From: Roseicyclus salinarum
GTDB lineage: Bacteria; Pseudomonadota; Alphaproteobacteria; Rhodobacterales; Rhodobacteraceae
Direction of reading: 5' to 3'
Assembly (NCBI RefSeq): GCF_029624655.1
Contig: NZ_JARRSA010000004.1
Span: forward strand, 1 to 64,000
Length of the DNA stretch: 64,000 nucleotides
Shown here: positions 50,484 to 58,689 of the stretch, piece by piece
Layout of the letters: each line of letters starts with the position of its first letter
How positions within the stretch are numbered: the stretch's first letter is position 1
Made by a program: the position numbers and the translations under genes
The notes under the pieces: model-generated
Database searches by the model: none
What the model saw: only the letters and a program-made list of their open reading frames with translations
What the model was told of the DNA's origin: nothing

Positions 50484-52730
50484 TCAGGAAACCAGTCGCA
50501 GGCCGGCCTTTTCGGCCTTGGTGCTGGCGGTCGAGGCGCGGCCCGCGAAGGGTGACACGATCATCGATAGGTCGACGCGGACATCGTTCATGCGTTTGAG
50601 CATCGTCTCAAGAAGAAGCCCCTGGCCGTAGGATCGCGCGCCTTCATCTCCGAACTCGTGCCCCATGATGGCGCAGCGGATGGCGTCCGACTTGTCGCCG
50701 TTCATGAGATCGCTGTTGAAGGTCGTTCGGAAGGCATGGAAGTCGAGACCGGGCCAGTACACGCCGTGGGTCATGCGATAGTACCCGAACTTCTTGCTGA
50801 AGATCTCGGAGAACTTGCCCTTGGCGCAGCCGCGCTTGAGGTGGGGGAACAGGCGCGACTGGCCCTCCTGCCTGCGGAGATCGACCAGCTTGAGGAGTCC
50901 CAGGTCGATCAGGAGCGGATGTATCGGAACCTTGCGCTGCGAGGTGGTCGTCTTCACGAAATTGCCATCCCAGGCCTTGATGTCGAGGAAGGGGATGCCG
51001 CCGTCGCTCTGGAAATCTCCCGGGCCGGCCTGCAGGATCTCCTCTGCGCGCGGTCCCATCGTGCGTGCGATGAGCGGCGCCCAGAACAGGGGATCCCCGA
51101 CCTCCTCCGTCTGCCCTTGGAACACCGGTGTCCGGAACAACTCGTAGATGCGATCGTCCCAGACGGTCCGGGCACGATCGGGTTCCGTCGTCTTCATGCG
51201 TTTCAGCTTCTTGTTCGACACCTTGCAGATGTCGAAGGTGTTCGTGTCGGCGAGCCTGAGCGCGACGAGCATGCTGCCCACGGCCTTGATCATCCGCCGG
51301 TCCTTCACGATCGTGTCGGCCCGAAACCGCGGCGCGCCCGGGCACGTGGCGGCGGCCTCCCGATCCGCCTCCGTCGCGGTCCGATCCTTGGCGATCTGAC
51401 TGATCCGTTCGGCGCGGTCGAGTTCCTCCTCGAGTTCGCAGCGCTCAACGAGATCGACGAAGGTGACGGTCGGAGCCCAGGTCTCGGTGCCCTTGCTGTG
51501 CTTGTTGGGGACGCTGGGCAGGACGGCCAGCGCGTCGAGAACCGCGTTCTCGTCAACCTCCTCGAACGGGCCGTCGCCGACGAATTCCGGCCAGAACCTC
51601 CTGGCGAACTTCAGCTTGCTGCCCGAGTCCTTCATCCATTTCTTCCCGGCAGCCTCATCGATTTCCTGCTTGTTTCCGAAGTCGTCTCCGAGCCCGAGCG
51701 CCTTGAGTTCGGCCATCAGATCGATCGCCTCCGTGACCGAGATCCCGCGGGGTTTCGCGGACAGGATCGCCTGGATCCGCGGAGAGAGCTTGTCCATCGG
51801 GAGCGTGTTGAGAAGCGGGGGGCGGGCAAGGGCACGCCGCCGAGCCTGCTCCGACAGGGGATCATCGATCTCATCGCCCGGCGCTCCGGCGGTGGTGTCC
51901 GACAGACGCGCTGCCGATTCCGGGGGCTGATCTGGCGTGTGTGGCGCGCCCGCTGTTTCCGGGGTGATGGAGGATGTCGCGGCGCCGGGGACGCTTATCG
52001 AGGTTCGGGCCGGAGCATGGGCCGGGGGAGGGGCGTCGCAGATCTCCATGGCGAGGGCGGTGGTCACGGCCGGGGGTGTCGCGACCGCGACCACGCGTTC
52101 GGGAGCCGCCGTGAGCCCTGCTGTGACGGTCTTGGCGGTCTGTGCCCGCACCGACTGGAAGACGGGGCTCGGCCCATCGTAAACGCCGAGTTCGGCGCGC
52201 TCGCGGGCGACGCTGAGATCGAGGAGCAGACGGACGGCCTCGAAGGCAAGGCGGTTCCAGTCCTCGGTATCCTCCTCCAGATGCAGGCCCAGGAGCTGTG
52301 CGACTGCGCGCAGGGGCGCGCGGGCTTCCTCGCGATCGCCCGTGGCCAGGGCGCGACGCAGAACCGCCTGGGCCGCCTGTTCGCAGGCGGCCGTGGCGCG
52401 CGCGGCATCTTCGGACCGCGGCGGCGCAGAGGCCCGTATCCGCGCATGCGCAGCGATCTGGAATCGGGCAAGCGCTTCGAGGATCCAGATCTGCTCCGCG
52501 CTGAGATGGTCCATCTGCCACTCCGTCATTCCGGCGAAGGCGATGTCGCTGAGCGCCGACAGACGGCGGGCGAGGTCCTTCGCGTCGGCCGGGACGTGGG
52601 TGCGCAGGCTCAGGAGCAGAAATCTTTTCTGGGACGGGACGTCGGATCCGGTCCGCAGCGGCAGGCGCCGGCGGAAGAAGAAGCCTGCGCGGCGGCGTTC
52701 GAGATGGGGGATGCGGGCGACGGCGGTCAT
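50484..52730 (-). CDS. Large tyrosine recombinase (site-specific integrase)
   Basis: A 748-residue integrase. The N-terminus (IPHLERRRAGFFFRRRLPLR) resembles the DUF6538 domain of alphaproteobacterial integrases; residues 200-300 are a Pro/Ala/Thr-rich linker; the core-binding part follows (KKWMKDSGSKLKFARRFWPE). The catalytic domain has Arg in ARTMGPRAEEILQAG, the HxxR box FHAFRTTFNSDLMNG, His in IMGHEFGDEGARSYGQG and the presumed nucleophile Tyr in the last motif. It is about twice the size of phage lambda integrase. It sits 168 bases from the 3' end of tRNA-Asn and points away from it, as in tRNA-targeted islands. Confidence 0.9.
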   Translation of the reverse strand: MTAVARIPHLERRRAGFFFRRRLPLRTGSDVPSQKRFLLLSLRTHVPADAKDLARRLSALSDIAFAGMTEWQMDHLSAEQIWILEALARFQIAAHARIRASAPPRSEDAARATAACEQAAQAVLRRALATGDREEARAPLRAVAQLLGLHLEEDTEDWNRLAFEAVRLLLDLSVARERAELGVYDGPSPVFQSVRAQTAKTVTAGLTAAPERVVAVATPPAVTTALAMEICDAPPPAHAPARTSISVPGAATSSITPETAGAPHTPDQPPESAARLSDTTAGAPGDEIDDPLSEQARRRALARPPLLNTLPMDKLSPRIQAILSAKPRGISVTEAIDLMAELKALGLGDDFGNKQEIDEAAGKKWMKDSGSKLKFARRFWPEFVGDGPFEEVDENAVLDALAVLPSVPNKHSKGTETWAPTVTFVDLVERCELEEELDRAERISQIAKDRTATEADREAAATCPGAPRFRADTIVKDRRMIKAVGSMLVALRLADTNTFDICKVSNKKLKRMKTTEPDRARTVWDDRIYELFRTPVFQGQTEEVGDPLFWAPLIARTMGPRAEEILQAGPGDFQSDGGIPFLDIKAWDGNFVKTTTSQRKVPIHPLLIDLGLLKLVDLRRQEGQSRLFPHLKRGCAKGKFSEIFSKKFGYYRMTHGVYWPGLDFHAFRTTFNSDLMNGDKSDAIRCAIMGHEFGDEGARSYGQGLLLETMLKRMNDVRVDLSMIVSPFAGRASTASTKAEKAGLRLVS

Positions 52731-52897
52731 GGTTCGGGCTCCTCGACGGATGCGACGAGCGGACCGGTCTGCGACTCCAGAGCCCCCGGGTGTGCCCCAG
52801 GCTGTGCCCCATTTTGTGCCCCAACGAGCACGATCTGCGGCCAGCCTCAGACTCTGTCCGAGAACTTCCCAATGATATCAGGTCTTTGTCGGGATTT

Positions 52898-52972
52898 TGG
52901 CTCCGGCGGTAGGGATCGAACCTACGACCAATTGATTAACAGTCAACTGCTCTACCGCTGAGCTACGCCGGA
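52898..52972 (-). tRNA. tRNA-Asn (anticodon GUU)
   Basis: A 75-base tRNA on the minus strand. The acceptor arm TCCGGCG pairs with CGCCGGA, followed by discriminator G and an encoded CCA (52898-52900). The anticodon loop is CTGTTAA with GTT complementary to 52938-52940, and the T arm contains GGTTCGATCCC. The tyrosine recombinase gene begins 168 bases beyond its 3' end, making this tRNA the likely integration site of the adjoining island. Confidence 0.96.
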
Positions 52973-53043
52973 ACTGCGCGCCATGTAGCAAGAGGGTTTT
53001 TCGCTGTCCAGAGGGTGCGGGGCAAAAAACCGGGCGGGTTGCG

Positions 53044-53949
53044 TCAGCGCAGGGAAAAGCGCGCCCCTGAGTGGAGGGGGCCTTTGGTCGAGGTCGCGTT
53101 TTTCTCATTCAGATCAATCAGGTGTGCCAGAACGTTGCGGGCCGCGGCTGGCAGGAGGGCGGGGTCGACGTCGGTGTAGATCGCCCGGGCAAGCTCCTCT
53201 GCGGTGCAGGGGCCATTCGCGGCGAGGACGTCGAGGATCAGCGCCTCGCGCGCGCGGCGGTGGGCGAGAAGCTCGGCCACGCGCGCGGCGGGGTCGCGGA
53301 CCGGGGCGCCGTGGCCGGGATAGTGGATGCGGTCGTCTCGGCGCGACAGCGCCTCCAGCGTGGCCATGAACGCCGTCATGTCGCCGTCGGGCGGAGAGAC
53401 GAGCGAGGTGGACCAGCCCATCACCGTGTCGCCGGGAAAGAGCGCGCCGCGCCACGCGAAGGACAGGTGGTTGGCCATGTGTCCGGGCGTGGCCAGCACC
53501 TCGATCCGGCCCCAGCCGCCCTCCAGCCTCTCGCCCTCGGCGATGCGCCGGTCGGGCGTGAAGTCGCGGTCCACGCCCTCGCCGCCGCCGACGCCGCCCG
53601 ACGCCGCGAGCGCGGCCATGACGGGGCTGCGCCCGAACTCCGAGGGGCCCGCCGCCAGAACCGGCGCGCCCGTCGCCTCGGCCAGCGGACGCGCGAGGGG
53701 GGAATGGTCGAGATGGGAATGGGTCACGAGAATCGCGCCCACCCTCTCGCCGGGCCCGAGCGATGCCAGGATCGCGCGCAGGTGCCCCGCATCGGGCGGC
53801 CCGGGGTCGATCACGGCGACCTCGCCCCGGCCGAGGATGTAGGTGTTCGTTCCGTGCAGGGTCATGGGCGAGGGATTGGGCGCAAGCACGCAGCGCAGGT
53901 CCGGCTCGGGCTGCGCCGTGGTCACACCCGCGCCGTCGCCTCTTTCCAT
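53044..53949 (-). CDS. Metallo-beta-lactamase-fold hydrolase (LACTB2-like)
   Basis: About 301 residues from the ATG at 53949; an ATG at 53979 would overlap the divergent kinase start by two bases. The zinc motif is LVTHSHLDHSPLARPL, with later ligands in VLATPGHMANHLSFAW, GALFPGDTVMGW and HYPGHGAPV. NPSPMTLHGTNTYILGRG is typical of the LACTB2 group, as is the C-terminal winged-helix-like tail (AHRRAREALILDVLAANGPC). Relatives act as RNases or thioester/ester hydrolases, so the substrate is open. It is adjacent to, and divergent from, the EnvZ-like kinase. Confidence 0.88.
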   Translation of the reverse strand: MERGDGAGVTTAQPEPDLRCVLAPNPSPMTLHGTNTYILGRGEVAVIDPGPPDAGHLRAILASLGPGERVGAILVTHSHLDHSPLARPLAEATGAPVLAAGPSEFGRSPVMAALAASGGVGGGEGVDRDFTPDRRIAEGERLEGGWGRIEVLATPGHMANHLSFAWRGALFPGDTVMGWSTSLVSPPDGDMTAFMATLEALSRRDDRIHYPGHGAPVRDPAARVAELLAHRRAREALILDVLAANGPCTAEELARAIYTDVDPALLPAAARNVLAHLIDLNEKNATSTKGPLHSGARFSLR

Positions 53950-53977
53950 CCCCCTGCGCCCCCGATTAGATGCGGCC

Positions 53978-55300
53978 ATGATCGTGTTTTCCTGGCTCAA
54001 GCGTCTGGCACCCCGCGGCATCTACGCCCGCGCGGCGCTGATCCTGATCCTGCCGGTCCTCGTGGTGCAGCTTGTCGTGTCCTCGGTGTTCATTCAACGC
54101 CATTACGAGAACGTCACGGAGCAGATGGCGCTGGCGCTGAGCTACGACCTGAACCTCATCCTCGACCGTTTCGCGCGGGAAGGGGCGCAGGCGGGCCTGT
54201 CCACCGCCGATGCGCTGGAGGTCGAGGTGCAGATCCCCTCGCGCGCCGAGACGGGGCAGGCGTCCGACAGGCGGGCCTTCTACGACCTCTCGGGCACCGT
54301 GATGACCGAGATCTTCCGCGACCGCCTGCCGGACGTGCGCGCCGTCGATCTGCTCGAGAACCACCGCCTCGCCATCATATCGGTCGGGGCGGGCGCGGGG
54401 CGTCCGGCGATGGACCTGACGGTCAGCCGCCAGCGGGTCTCGGCCTCGAACCCGCACCAGCTTCTGGTGATCATGGTGTCGACGGGCATCCTGATGACGG
54501 GGCTCGCCTACCTTTTCTTGCGCAACCAGCTGCGCCCGATCCGCCGGCTTGCCGCCGCCGCCGAGGCCTTCGGCAAGGGCCGCATGGTGCCCTACCATCC
54601 CGGCGGCGCCAACGAGGTGAGGAGCGCGGGACGCGCGTTTCTCGACATGCGGGCCCGGATCGAAAGCCAGATCGAGCAGCGCACCATGATGCTGTCGGGC
54701 GTCAGCCACGACCTGCGCACGCCGCTGACGCGGATGCGGCTGGGCCTCTCGATGCTGGACGGCGGTCCCGACATCGCCGACATCGAGCGCGACGTGGACG
54801 AGATGGAGGGGCTTCTGGACACGTTCCTCGACTTCGCCCGCGGCGAGGCGCTGGACGACCCGTCCGAAAGCGATCCCGCGGCCCTCGCCCAGGAAGTCGT
54901 GGAGGCCGCGCGCCGCGGCGGCGGCGAGATCGAGTATGACGGGCCGGACGAAGCGGTGCCGGTGCAGATGCGTCCCAAGGCGGTGCAGCGGGCGCTGTCC
55001 AACCTCGTGTCGAACGCGCTGCGCTACGGTCGGAGGGCGGTCGTCTCGGTCACGCTTCTCGACAGCGCGCTGCGGTTCAGCGTCGAGGATGACGGGCCCG
55101 GCATACCGCCCGAAAGCCGAGGCGACGCCGTGCTGCCGTTCCTGCGCCTAGACACGGCGCGCAACCAGGACAGGGGAAGCGGCGTGGGGCTGGGCCTTGC
55201 CATCGCGAATGACATCGCGCGCCGGCATGGCGGCACGCTGCGCCTTGGCGAAAGCGCGCGGCTGGGCGGGCTTCGCGTCGATCTGGTGCTGCCGCGGTGA
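53978..55300 (+). CDS. Sensor histidine kinase (EnvZ/RstB-like)
   Basis: A 440-residue inner-membrane kinase. The first helix is at residues 18-40, a periplasmic region of about 115 residues follows, and the second helix is near 165 (LLVIMVSTGILMTGLAYLFL). A HAMP linker (RNQLRPIRRLAAAAEAFGKG) comes next, then the phosphoacceptor His in MMLSGVSHDLRTPLTRM, and the ATPase boxes NLVSNALRYG, DDGPGIPPESRG and RGSGVGLGLAIANDIARRHG. No response regulator is adjacent in the window, so its OmpR-type partner must lie elsewhere. The ATG at 53978 is chosen; the frame is open upstream as shadow. Confidence 0.93.
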   Translation: MIVFSWLKRLAPRGIYARAALILILPVLVVQLVVSSVFIQRHYENVTEQMALALSYDLNLILDRFAREGAQAGLSTADALEVEVQIPSRAETGQASDRRAFYDLSGTVMTEIFRDRLPDVRAVDLLENHRLAIISVGAGAGRPAMDLTVSRQRVSASNPHQLLVIMVSTGILMTGLAYLFLRNQLRPIRRLAAAAEAFGKGRMVPYHPGGANEVRSAGRAFLDMRARIESQIEQRTMMLSGVSHDLRTPLTRMRLGLSMLDGGPDIADIERDVDEMEGLLDTFLDFARGEALDDPSESDPAALAQEVVEAARRGGGEIEYDGPDEAVPVQMRPKAVQRALSNLVSNALRYGRRAVVSVTLLDSALRFSVEDDGPGIPPESRGDAVLPFLRLDTARNQDRGSGVGLGLAIANDIARRHGGTLRLGESARLGGLRVDLVLPR

Positions 55301-55454
55301 GGGACGGGCGCGGGCAGGGGAGGGCCGCAGGAACGGGCCGCAGGAACGCGCTTCGGGACGGCCGGTGGGCTGGCGCAGGTCGCGGCATCGTTTTACACCC
55401 CGGCCGCCGGGCGCTATCCAGTGTCCCGAGCGAGGGATTCCATAAGGTCGAACC

Positions 55455-58316
55455 ATGAGCCACGGGGGCAATCTCCTCCTGATCATCGCGCTGCTGCCCT
55501 TTCTCGGGGCGCTTGTGCCGGGGCTGATGATCCGGGCGGGCCGCACGGCATGTGCGGCCTTCACCGCCGCGCCGACGGCGCTGGCGCTCGTCATGCTGCT
55601 GATCCTCGCGCCGCAGGTGATGCGCGGCGAGATCGTTCAGGCCGAGATCGCGTGGCTGCCGCAGCTGGGACTTTCGGCCTCGTTCTTCCTCGACGGGCTC
55701 GGCCTCCTGTTCGCGGGCATGATCCTGGGCGTCGGGCTTCTGATCACGCTCTATGCGCGCTTCTACCTCTCGGGCGAGGACCCGATGGGGCAGTTCTACA
55801 CCTATCTCCTGCTGTTCCAGGGCGCGATGCTGGGGATCGTGCTTTCGGACAACATCTTGCTTCTGCTGATTTTCTGGGAGCTCACGTCGCTGTCGTCGTT
55901 CCTGCTGATCGGCTACTGGAAGCACCTGCCCGAGGGCCGGCAAGGCGCGCGCATGGCGCTGGCCGTCACCGGGGCGGGGGGCCTTGCAATGATCGGGGGG
56001 ATGCTGATCCTCGGCCAGATCGCGGGCAGCTACGACCTGACCGACATCCTCCGGCAGGGCGACGCGATCCGGGCGTCCGAGTGGTATCTGCCCGCCCTGA
56101 TCCTCATCCTCGCGGGCGCCTTCACCAAATCGGCGCAGTTCCCGTTCCACTTCTGGCTGCCGCACGCGATGGCCGCGCCGACGCCGGTCTCGGCCTACCT
56201 GCATTCGGCCACGATGGTGAAGGCGGGCATCTTCCTGATGGCGCGCATGTGGCCGGTGCTGTCGGGCACCGACGCCTGGTTCTACATCGTGACGACCACG
56301 GGCCTCGTGACCATGGTCCTGGGCGCGCTGATCGCGCTGTTCAAGGACGACCTCAAGGCGCTGCTGGCATTCTCCACGGTCAGCCACCTCGGCCTTCTGA
56401 CGATGCTTCTGGGCTTCGGGACGCAGGCGGCGGCGATCGCGGCGGTGTTCCACATCATCAACCACCTGACGTTCAAGGCGGCGCTCTTCATGACGGCGGG
56501 CATCGTCGACCACGAGGCGCATACCCGCGACATCAAGCGGCTGGGCGGCCTGAGGCACCTGATGCCCGTTACCTTCGCGATCGGCACGGTGGCCGCCCTG
56601 TCGATGGCCGGCATCCCCCTGTTCAACGGGTTCCTGTCCAAGGAGATGATGCTGGAGGAGGCGTCGCACACCGACTGGTTCGGAAGCGCGCTGGCTTTGC
56701 CTGTCCTCGCCACGATCGGGGCGCTCCTGTCGGTCGCCTATTCCTTCCGCTTCGTGGTCCATGTCTTCTTCGGGCCGGTGCGCGACGACTATCCGCACAA
56801 GCCCCACGACCCGCCCTTCGGCATGTGGGCCGCGCCCGCGCTGCTGGCGGTGCTGGTCGTGCTGATCGGGGTGATGCCCTACCTCGCGGAGGGCGTCGTC
56901 ACCGCCGCGGCCAACGCCGTCACCGGGGCCGATCTGCACCCGCACCTCAAGATCTGGCACGGGGTGACGCCGGCGCTCTGGATGTCGGTCGTGGCGGTCG
57001 CGGGCGGCGCGGTCGTCCTTTCGATGCACAAGGGCCTCGACCGCGCATGGCGCGCCACGCCGCGCCCCGAGGCCAAGGCGATCTTCGACGGCCTCGTGAA
57101 CGCGATCGCGGGCCTGTGCACGCGGGTTTCCGAACGGACCCACGACGGCGCCATCAGCCGGTATCTCGCCATCTTCGTGGTCAGCGCCGTGGCGCTTGGG
57201 GCCGTGGCCTTCGCGGGCGGCGGTCTTGCGCCCCCGACGCGCGGCCTTCTGGCCGTGCCGCCCGTGGTCGCGGTGGGCTGGCTGATGCTGATTGTGGCCA
57301 CGGTCGCGGTCGTCACGATGCATCACAAGCGCTTCCAGGCGCTCGTTCTGATCGGGATCATCGGACTGTCGATCTCGGCGGGCTTCGTCTACCTCTCCGC
57401 GCCCGATCTCGCGCTCACGCAGATCTCCGTCGAGACGGTGACGATCATGCTTCTGCTTCTGGCGCTGCATTTCCTGCCGAAATCCACCCCGAGGGAAAGC
57501 AGCTCGGGGCGCAAGCTGCGCGACGGCGCGCTGGCGCTCGCGGCGGGCGGGGGCGTGGGCGGGCTGTCCTACGCGTTCCTCCTGCGCGACATCGAGACGA
57601 TCTCGGACTACCACATCGCCAACAGCTACGAGGGCGGGGGCGGCACCAACGTCGTGAACGTCATCCTCGTGGACTTCCGGGGCTACGACACCTACGGCGA
57701 GATCATCGTGCTGGGGATCGCGGGCTTCATCATCTACGCGCTGATGCACGCGCTGATCGACGGGCCCGCGGCGCGCCGGCTGAGAAATCCCGACTACCTC
57801 GCCAACCGCTCGCGCGATCGCCACCCGATGATGATGGTGGTCGTCACGCGCGTCCTGATGCCCATCGCGGTCCTGGTGGGGATCTACATCTTCCTGCGCG
57901 GCCACAACCAGCCGGGCGGAGGCTTCGTCGCAGGCCTCGTGATCGCGATCGCGCTTCTGATGCAGTACATGGCCTCGGGCTTCGCGTGGACGCAGGCGCG
58001 CAAGCGCATCGAGTATCACACCATGATCGGCCTCGGCGTCATCATCGCGGGCCTTACGGGGGCGGGGGCGTGGCTGGCGGGCCAGCCGTTCCTCACCTCG
58101 GCCTTCACATACGTCCACCTGCCGCCGATCGAGGAGTTCGAGCTTGCCACCGCCATGCTGTTCGACCTCGGCGTGTTCCTTACCGTTCTCGGAGCGGTCA
58201 TGCTGATGCTCTATAGTCTCAGCCGCATCGCGCGCTTCGCGGGCGAGACGACGAACCTCGGCCCGATGGACTACGATCCCGGCGAACATGCCGCAGAACG
58301 CGAGGCGGACCGCTGA
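55455..58316 (+). CDS. mrpA: Mrp/Pha Na+(K+)/H+ antiporter subunit A with fused subunit B
   Basis: A 953-residue polytopic protein. Residues 1-780 are MrpA: LYARFYLSGEDPMGQFYTYL, LIFWELTSLSSFLLIGYWKH, the proton-channel region FTKSAQFPFHFWLPHAMAAP, and the MrpA-specific tail domain (FVYLSAPDLALTQISVETVT). The last 160 or so (MMMVVVTRVLMPIAVLVGIY, then GGGFVAGLVIAIALLMQYMA) are the MrpB/MnhB subunit, fused as in rhizobial PhaA. With the five following genes it forms the multi-subunit antiporter that uses the proton gradient to expel Na+ or K+. Start ATG 55455. Confidence 0.95.
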   Translation: MSHGGNLLLIIALLPFLGALVPGLMIRAGRTACAAFTAAPTALALVMLLILAPQVMRGEIVQAEIAWLPQLGLSASFFLDGLGLLFAGMILGVGLLITLYARFYLSGEDPMGQFYTYLLLFQGAMLGIVLSDNILLLLIFWELTSLSSFLLIGYWKHLPEGRQGARMALAVTGAGGLAMIGGMLILGQIAGSYDLTDILRQGDAIRASEWYLPALILILAGAFTKSAQFPFHFWLPHAMAAPTPVSAYLHSATMVKAGIFLMARMWPVLSGTDAWFYIVTTTGLVTMVLGALIALFKDDLKALLAFSTVSHLGLLTMLLGFGTQAAAIAAVFHIINHLTFKAALFMTAGIVDHEAHTRDIKRLGGLRHLMPVTFAIGTVAALSMAGIPLFNGFLSKEMMLEEASHTDWFGSALALPVLATIGALLSVAYSFRFVVHVFFGPVRDDYPHKPHDPPFGMWAAPALLAVLVVLIGVMPYLAEGVVTAAANAVTGADLHPHLKIWHGVTPALWMSVVAVAGGAVVLSMHKGLDRAWRATPRPEAKAIFDGLVNAIAGLCTRVSERTHDGAISRYLAIFVVSAVALGAVAFAGGGLAPPTRGLLAVPPVVAVGWLMLIVATVAVVTMHHKRFQALVLIGIIGLSISAGFVYLSAPDLALTQISVETVTIMLLLLALHFLPKSTPRESSSGRKLRDGALALAAGGGVGGLSYAFLLRDIETISDYHIANSYEGGGGTNVVNVILVDFRGYDTYGEIIVLGIAGFIIYALMHALIDGPAARRLRNPDYLANRSRDRHPMMMVVVTRVLMPIAVLVGIYIFLRGHNQPGGGFVAGLVIAIALLMQYMASGFAWTQARKRIEYHTMIGLGVIIAGLTGAGAWLAGQPFLTSAFTYVHLPPIEEFELATAMLFDLGVFLTVLGAVMLMLYSLSRIARFAGETTNLGPMDYDPGEHAAEREADR

Positions 58317-58317
58317 G

Positions 58318-58689
58318 ATGGAAGTGATCGTCGCAAGTTCGGTCGGGGTGCTGACCGCCGGAGGGGTCTACCTGCTGCTGCGGCTCAGGACGTTCCCCGT
58401 GATCCTCGGCATCGCGCTTCTGTCCTATGCCGTGAACGTGTTCCTCTTCGCCAGCGGACGGCTGGCCATCGACCGCTCGCCGATCCTGTCGCCCTACGGT
58501 GATGCCGCCTATACCGACCCGCTGCCGCAGGCGCTGGTGCTGACGGCGATCGTGATCTCCTTCGGGATGACGGCGGTCCTGGTGATGATCGGTCTCGGCG
58601 CCTTTCTCGAGGCCGACGACGACCGCATCGACATCGACCGCACCGAGGCGGCCGCGGACGAGGACGACGGAAACGGGGCGGGCCGATGA
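58318..58689 (+). CDS. mrpC: Mrp/Pha antiporter subunit C
   Basis: A 123-residue protein with three membrane segments, related to NuoK. The ATG at 58318 (MEVIVASSVGVLTAGGVYLL) follows the mrpA stop after one base. LRTFPVILGIALLSYAVNVF, DPLPQALVLTAIVISFGMTA and the charged C-terminal tail (DRIDIDRTEAAADEDDG) are as expected. It overlaps mrpD by four bases. Part of the membrane antiporter complex. Confidence 0.94.
   Translation: MEVIVASSVGVLTAGGVYLLLRLRTFPVILGIALLSYAVNVFLFASGRLAIDRSPILSPYGDAAYTDPLPQALVLTAIVISFGMTAVLVMIGLGAFLEADDDRIDIDRTEAAADEDDGNGAGR

Larger units (their letters stand above)
40741..52897. mobile_element. Probable genomic island next to tRNA-Asn (left limit uncertain)
   Basis: From about 40741 to the tRNA-Asn gene the DNA is visibly less G+C-rich than the flanks, with longer spacers (my count for 48361-48420 is 24 G+C in 60). 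It carries an orphan immunity protein, the Nit1C cluster, a regulator and, at the right end beside the tRNA 3' end, a tyrosine recombinase. This is the layout of a tRNA-inserted element. I could not find a second copy of the tRNA 3' end, so the left boundary is set only by composition and the element may be decayed. Confidence 0.4.

Noticed and set aside
55321-55347. Short tandem repeat GGGCCGCAGGAAC x2 before mrpA
   Set aside because: Two imperfect-context copies in a GC-rich spacer; too small to call an array or regulatory repeat.
55077-58289. A 1070-codon open frame antisense to mrpA, and similar long frames such as 30650-33490 (minus) and 16647-18962 (plus)
   Set aside because: They lie opposite clear genes, are extremely rich in Arg, His, Asp and Gln, show no domains, and arise because stop codons are rare in high-G+C antisense frames.
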